6,606 nucleotides of DNA, taken from the NCBI GenBank assembly GCA_022424815.1, contig JAKMGS010000098.1:1-6606 (forward strand), written 5' to 3'. Position numbers and translations under genes: made by a program. The notes below the pieces were generated by a model. That model did not search any database. It had not been told where the DNA came from and was given only the letters and a program-made list of their open reading frames with translations. The stretch is from Schleiferiaceae bacterium. Its GTDB lineage: Bacteria > Bacteroidota > Bacteroidia > Flavobacteriales > Schleiferiaceae. How positions within the stretch are numbered: position 1 is the first letter of the stretch; each line of letters opens with the position of its first letter. Positions 5,880 through 6,606 of the stretch are shown piece by piece.

Positions 5880-6606
5880 TTAATATTTAACCAATCTCAT
5901 CACTTCCGAGCCGTTGGATGTGGTGATTTTTACAGTGTAGATGCCGTCGGCATAGTTGGAGGCGTTGATTTCAAGCGTAGGTTCGCCGTTGCCATTAATG
6001 ATGTCGAGTACGCGACCTTCCATATTGAAGATTTCAGCGCGTAGGATTGACCCGTTTGCAAAGTTCAGGTTCCAACGATCGGTGGTGGGGTTAGGGTAGA
6101 TATGAATTGCCCCCAATTCCCTTAATTCCTTCTCCCCCAGCGGAACGTTAGCAAACTTAATCTCATCGAAATAAAAGGTTGAAGTCGCTGTGCCATCACC
6201 CACATTAGTACTGCCGGCGGTAAAGTCAAACATAAAAGCCAAGCTAGGCATATCCGTAGGGGCATTCGTAAAATCGAACGTGAGTAGTTCCCATTGCTCG
6301 GTTTTCGTGGTTTGCACGCTGCGCTCTTCGCCCCAAAACGGCTTCTCTGCTTTCAATGTCACATAAGTCCCCACCGGAGCAGAGGTCCACACCTTCATGG
6401 TGATTTGGGGGTGATTTGCAAAATCTATGTTGTTTGCAAAAGTGATTACACTCCCGCCATAAGGAGCCCCTAGATAACGTACGATTTTACCTACTAAGGA
6501 GCTGTTGTTGGTTGCATCGCTTGTCGGGTTTGCAACAATTTCCATGGTGGCGCTTTCGAAACTGAAGAAATGATCAGCTGTAGTGCCGGACTCAAATGTG
6601 ATGGGC
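5880..6606 (-). CDS. T9SS-secreted protein with carbohydrate-binding-like domain, N-terminus cut by window edge
   Basis: The C-terminal 241 residues of a secreted protein; the frame stays open to the right edge, so the ATG at 6545 is internal and the true start lies outside. The first 20 visible residues, beginning PITFESGTTADHFFSFES, and on to about residue 172 (FYFDEIKFA) resemble the beta-sandwich often found in Bacteroidota polysaccharide-degrading or glycan-binding proteins: ITFE opening, MEIVANPT..NSSLVGKIVRY, MKVWTSAPVGTYVTLKAE, QWELLTFDF, and a closing STFYFDEI. This pattern matching is from memory and is inference. The last 75 or so residues are a T9SS type A sorting domain (Por secretion tail): IHIYPNPTTDRWNLNF, then AEIFNMEGRVL, DGIYTVKI and the terminal MRLVKY. 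The protein is therefore predicted to cross the outer membrane through T9SS and be anchored or released after tail cleavage. Any catalytic domain lies beyond the edge. The gene is G+C richer than its left neighbour. Confidence 0.9.
   Translation of the reverse strand, partial: PITFESGTTADHFFSFESATMEIVANPTSDATNNSSLVGKIVRYLGAPYGGSVITFANNIDFANHPQITMKVWTSAPVGTYVTLKAEKPFWGEERSVQTTKTEQWELLTFDFTNAPTDMPSLAFMFDFTAGSTNVGDGTATSTFYFDEIKFANVPLGEKELRELGAIHIYPNPTTDRWNLNFANGSILRAEIFNMEGRVLDIINGNGEPTLEINASNYADGIYTVKITTSNGSEVMRLVKY

Noticed and set aside
5832..5883. Two short palindromes as a terminator for the T9SS gene
   Set aside because: The stems are five base pairs, AT-rich and without a following T-run on the minus strand. 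One of them contains the stop codon itself.

Overview
The window reads as a piece of a Bacteroidota chromosome, most likely Flavobacteriia-like. The main support is the right-edge gene, which ends in a type IX secretion (T9SS) type A C-terminal sorting domain, a signal essentially confined to this phylum. Further support is the lack of Shine-Dalgarno-like sequences before the genes and the several Bacteroidota-style exported proteins. The genus cannot be told from the sequence alone. Seven protein-coding genes fill nearly the whole window. I see no tRNA, rRNA, insertion sequence, CRISPR array or convincing terminator, and no gene-free stretch longer than about 120 bases.

Layout. 1-2163 (minus strand, mostly AT-rich): a large secreted L,D-transpeptidase (YkuD fold) followed by an M23 zinc endopeptidase that runs off the left edge. 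The two genes overlap by 47 bases and look like a translationally coupled peptidoglycan-remodelling pair. 2227-3303 (plus strand, about half G+C): a complete secreted GH33 exo-sialidase. 3308-4441 (minus strand, similar composition): an Omp85/BamA-type outer-membrane barrel without POTRA domains, convergent with the sialidase with a four-base gap. 4521-5225 (plus strand, AT-rich): a three-helix membrane protein with a C-terminal HEXXH metallopeptidase domain, the least familiar gene here. 5319-5762 (minus strand, AT-rich): a small orphan lipoprotein. 5880-6606 (minus strand, richer in G+C): the C-terminal part of a T9SS-secreted protein with a carbohydrate-binding-like beta-sandwich, running off the right edge.

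All products are predicted to be exported or membrane-bound, so the window is a cell-envelope neighbourhood. The only clear functional unit is the transpeptidase/M23 pair: one enzyme would make or edit peptide cross-links and the other would cut them. The sialidase and the T9SS protein suggest use of external glycans, but no sialic acid uptake or catabolic genes are visible. The alternation of AT-rich and GC-richer blocks suggests genes of different origin. I do not see a clear new multi-gene system. The best leads are the membrane zincin, the unusual architecture of the transpeptidase, and a possible frameshift at the end of the lipoprotein gene.
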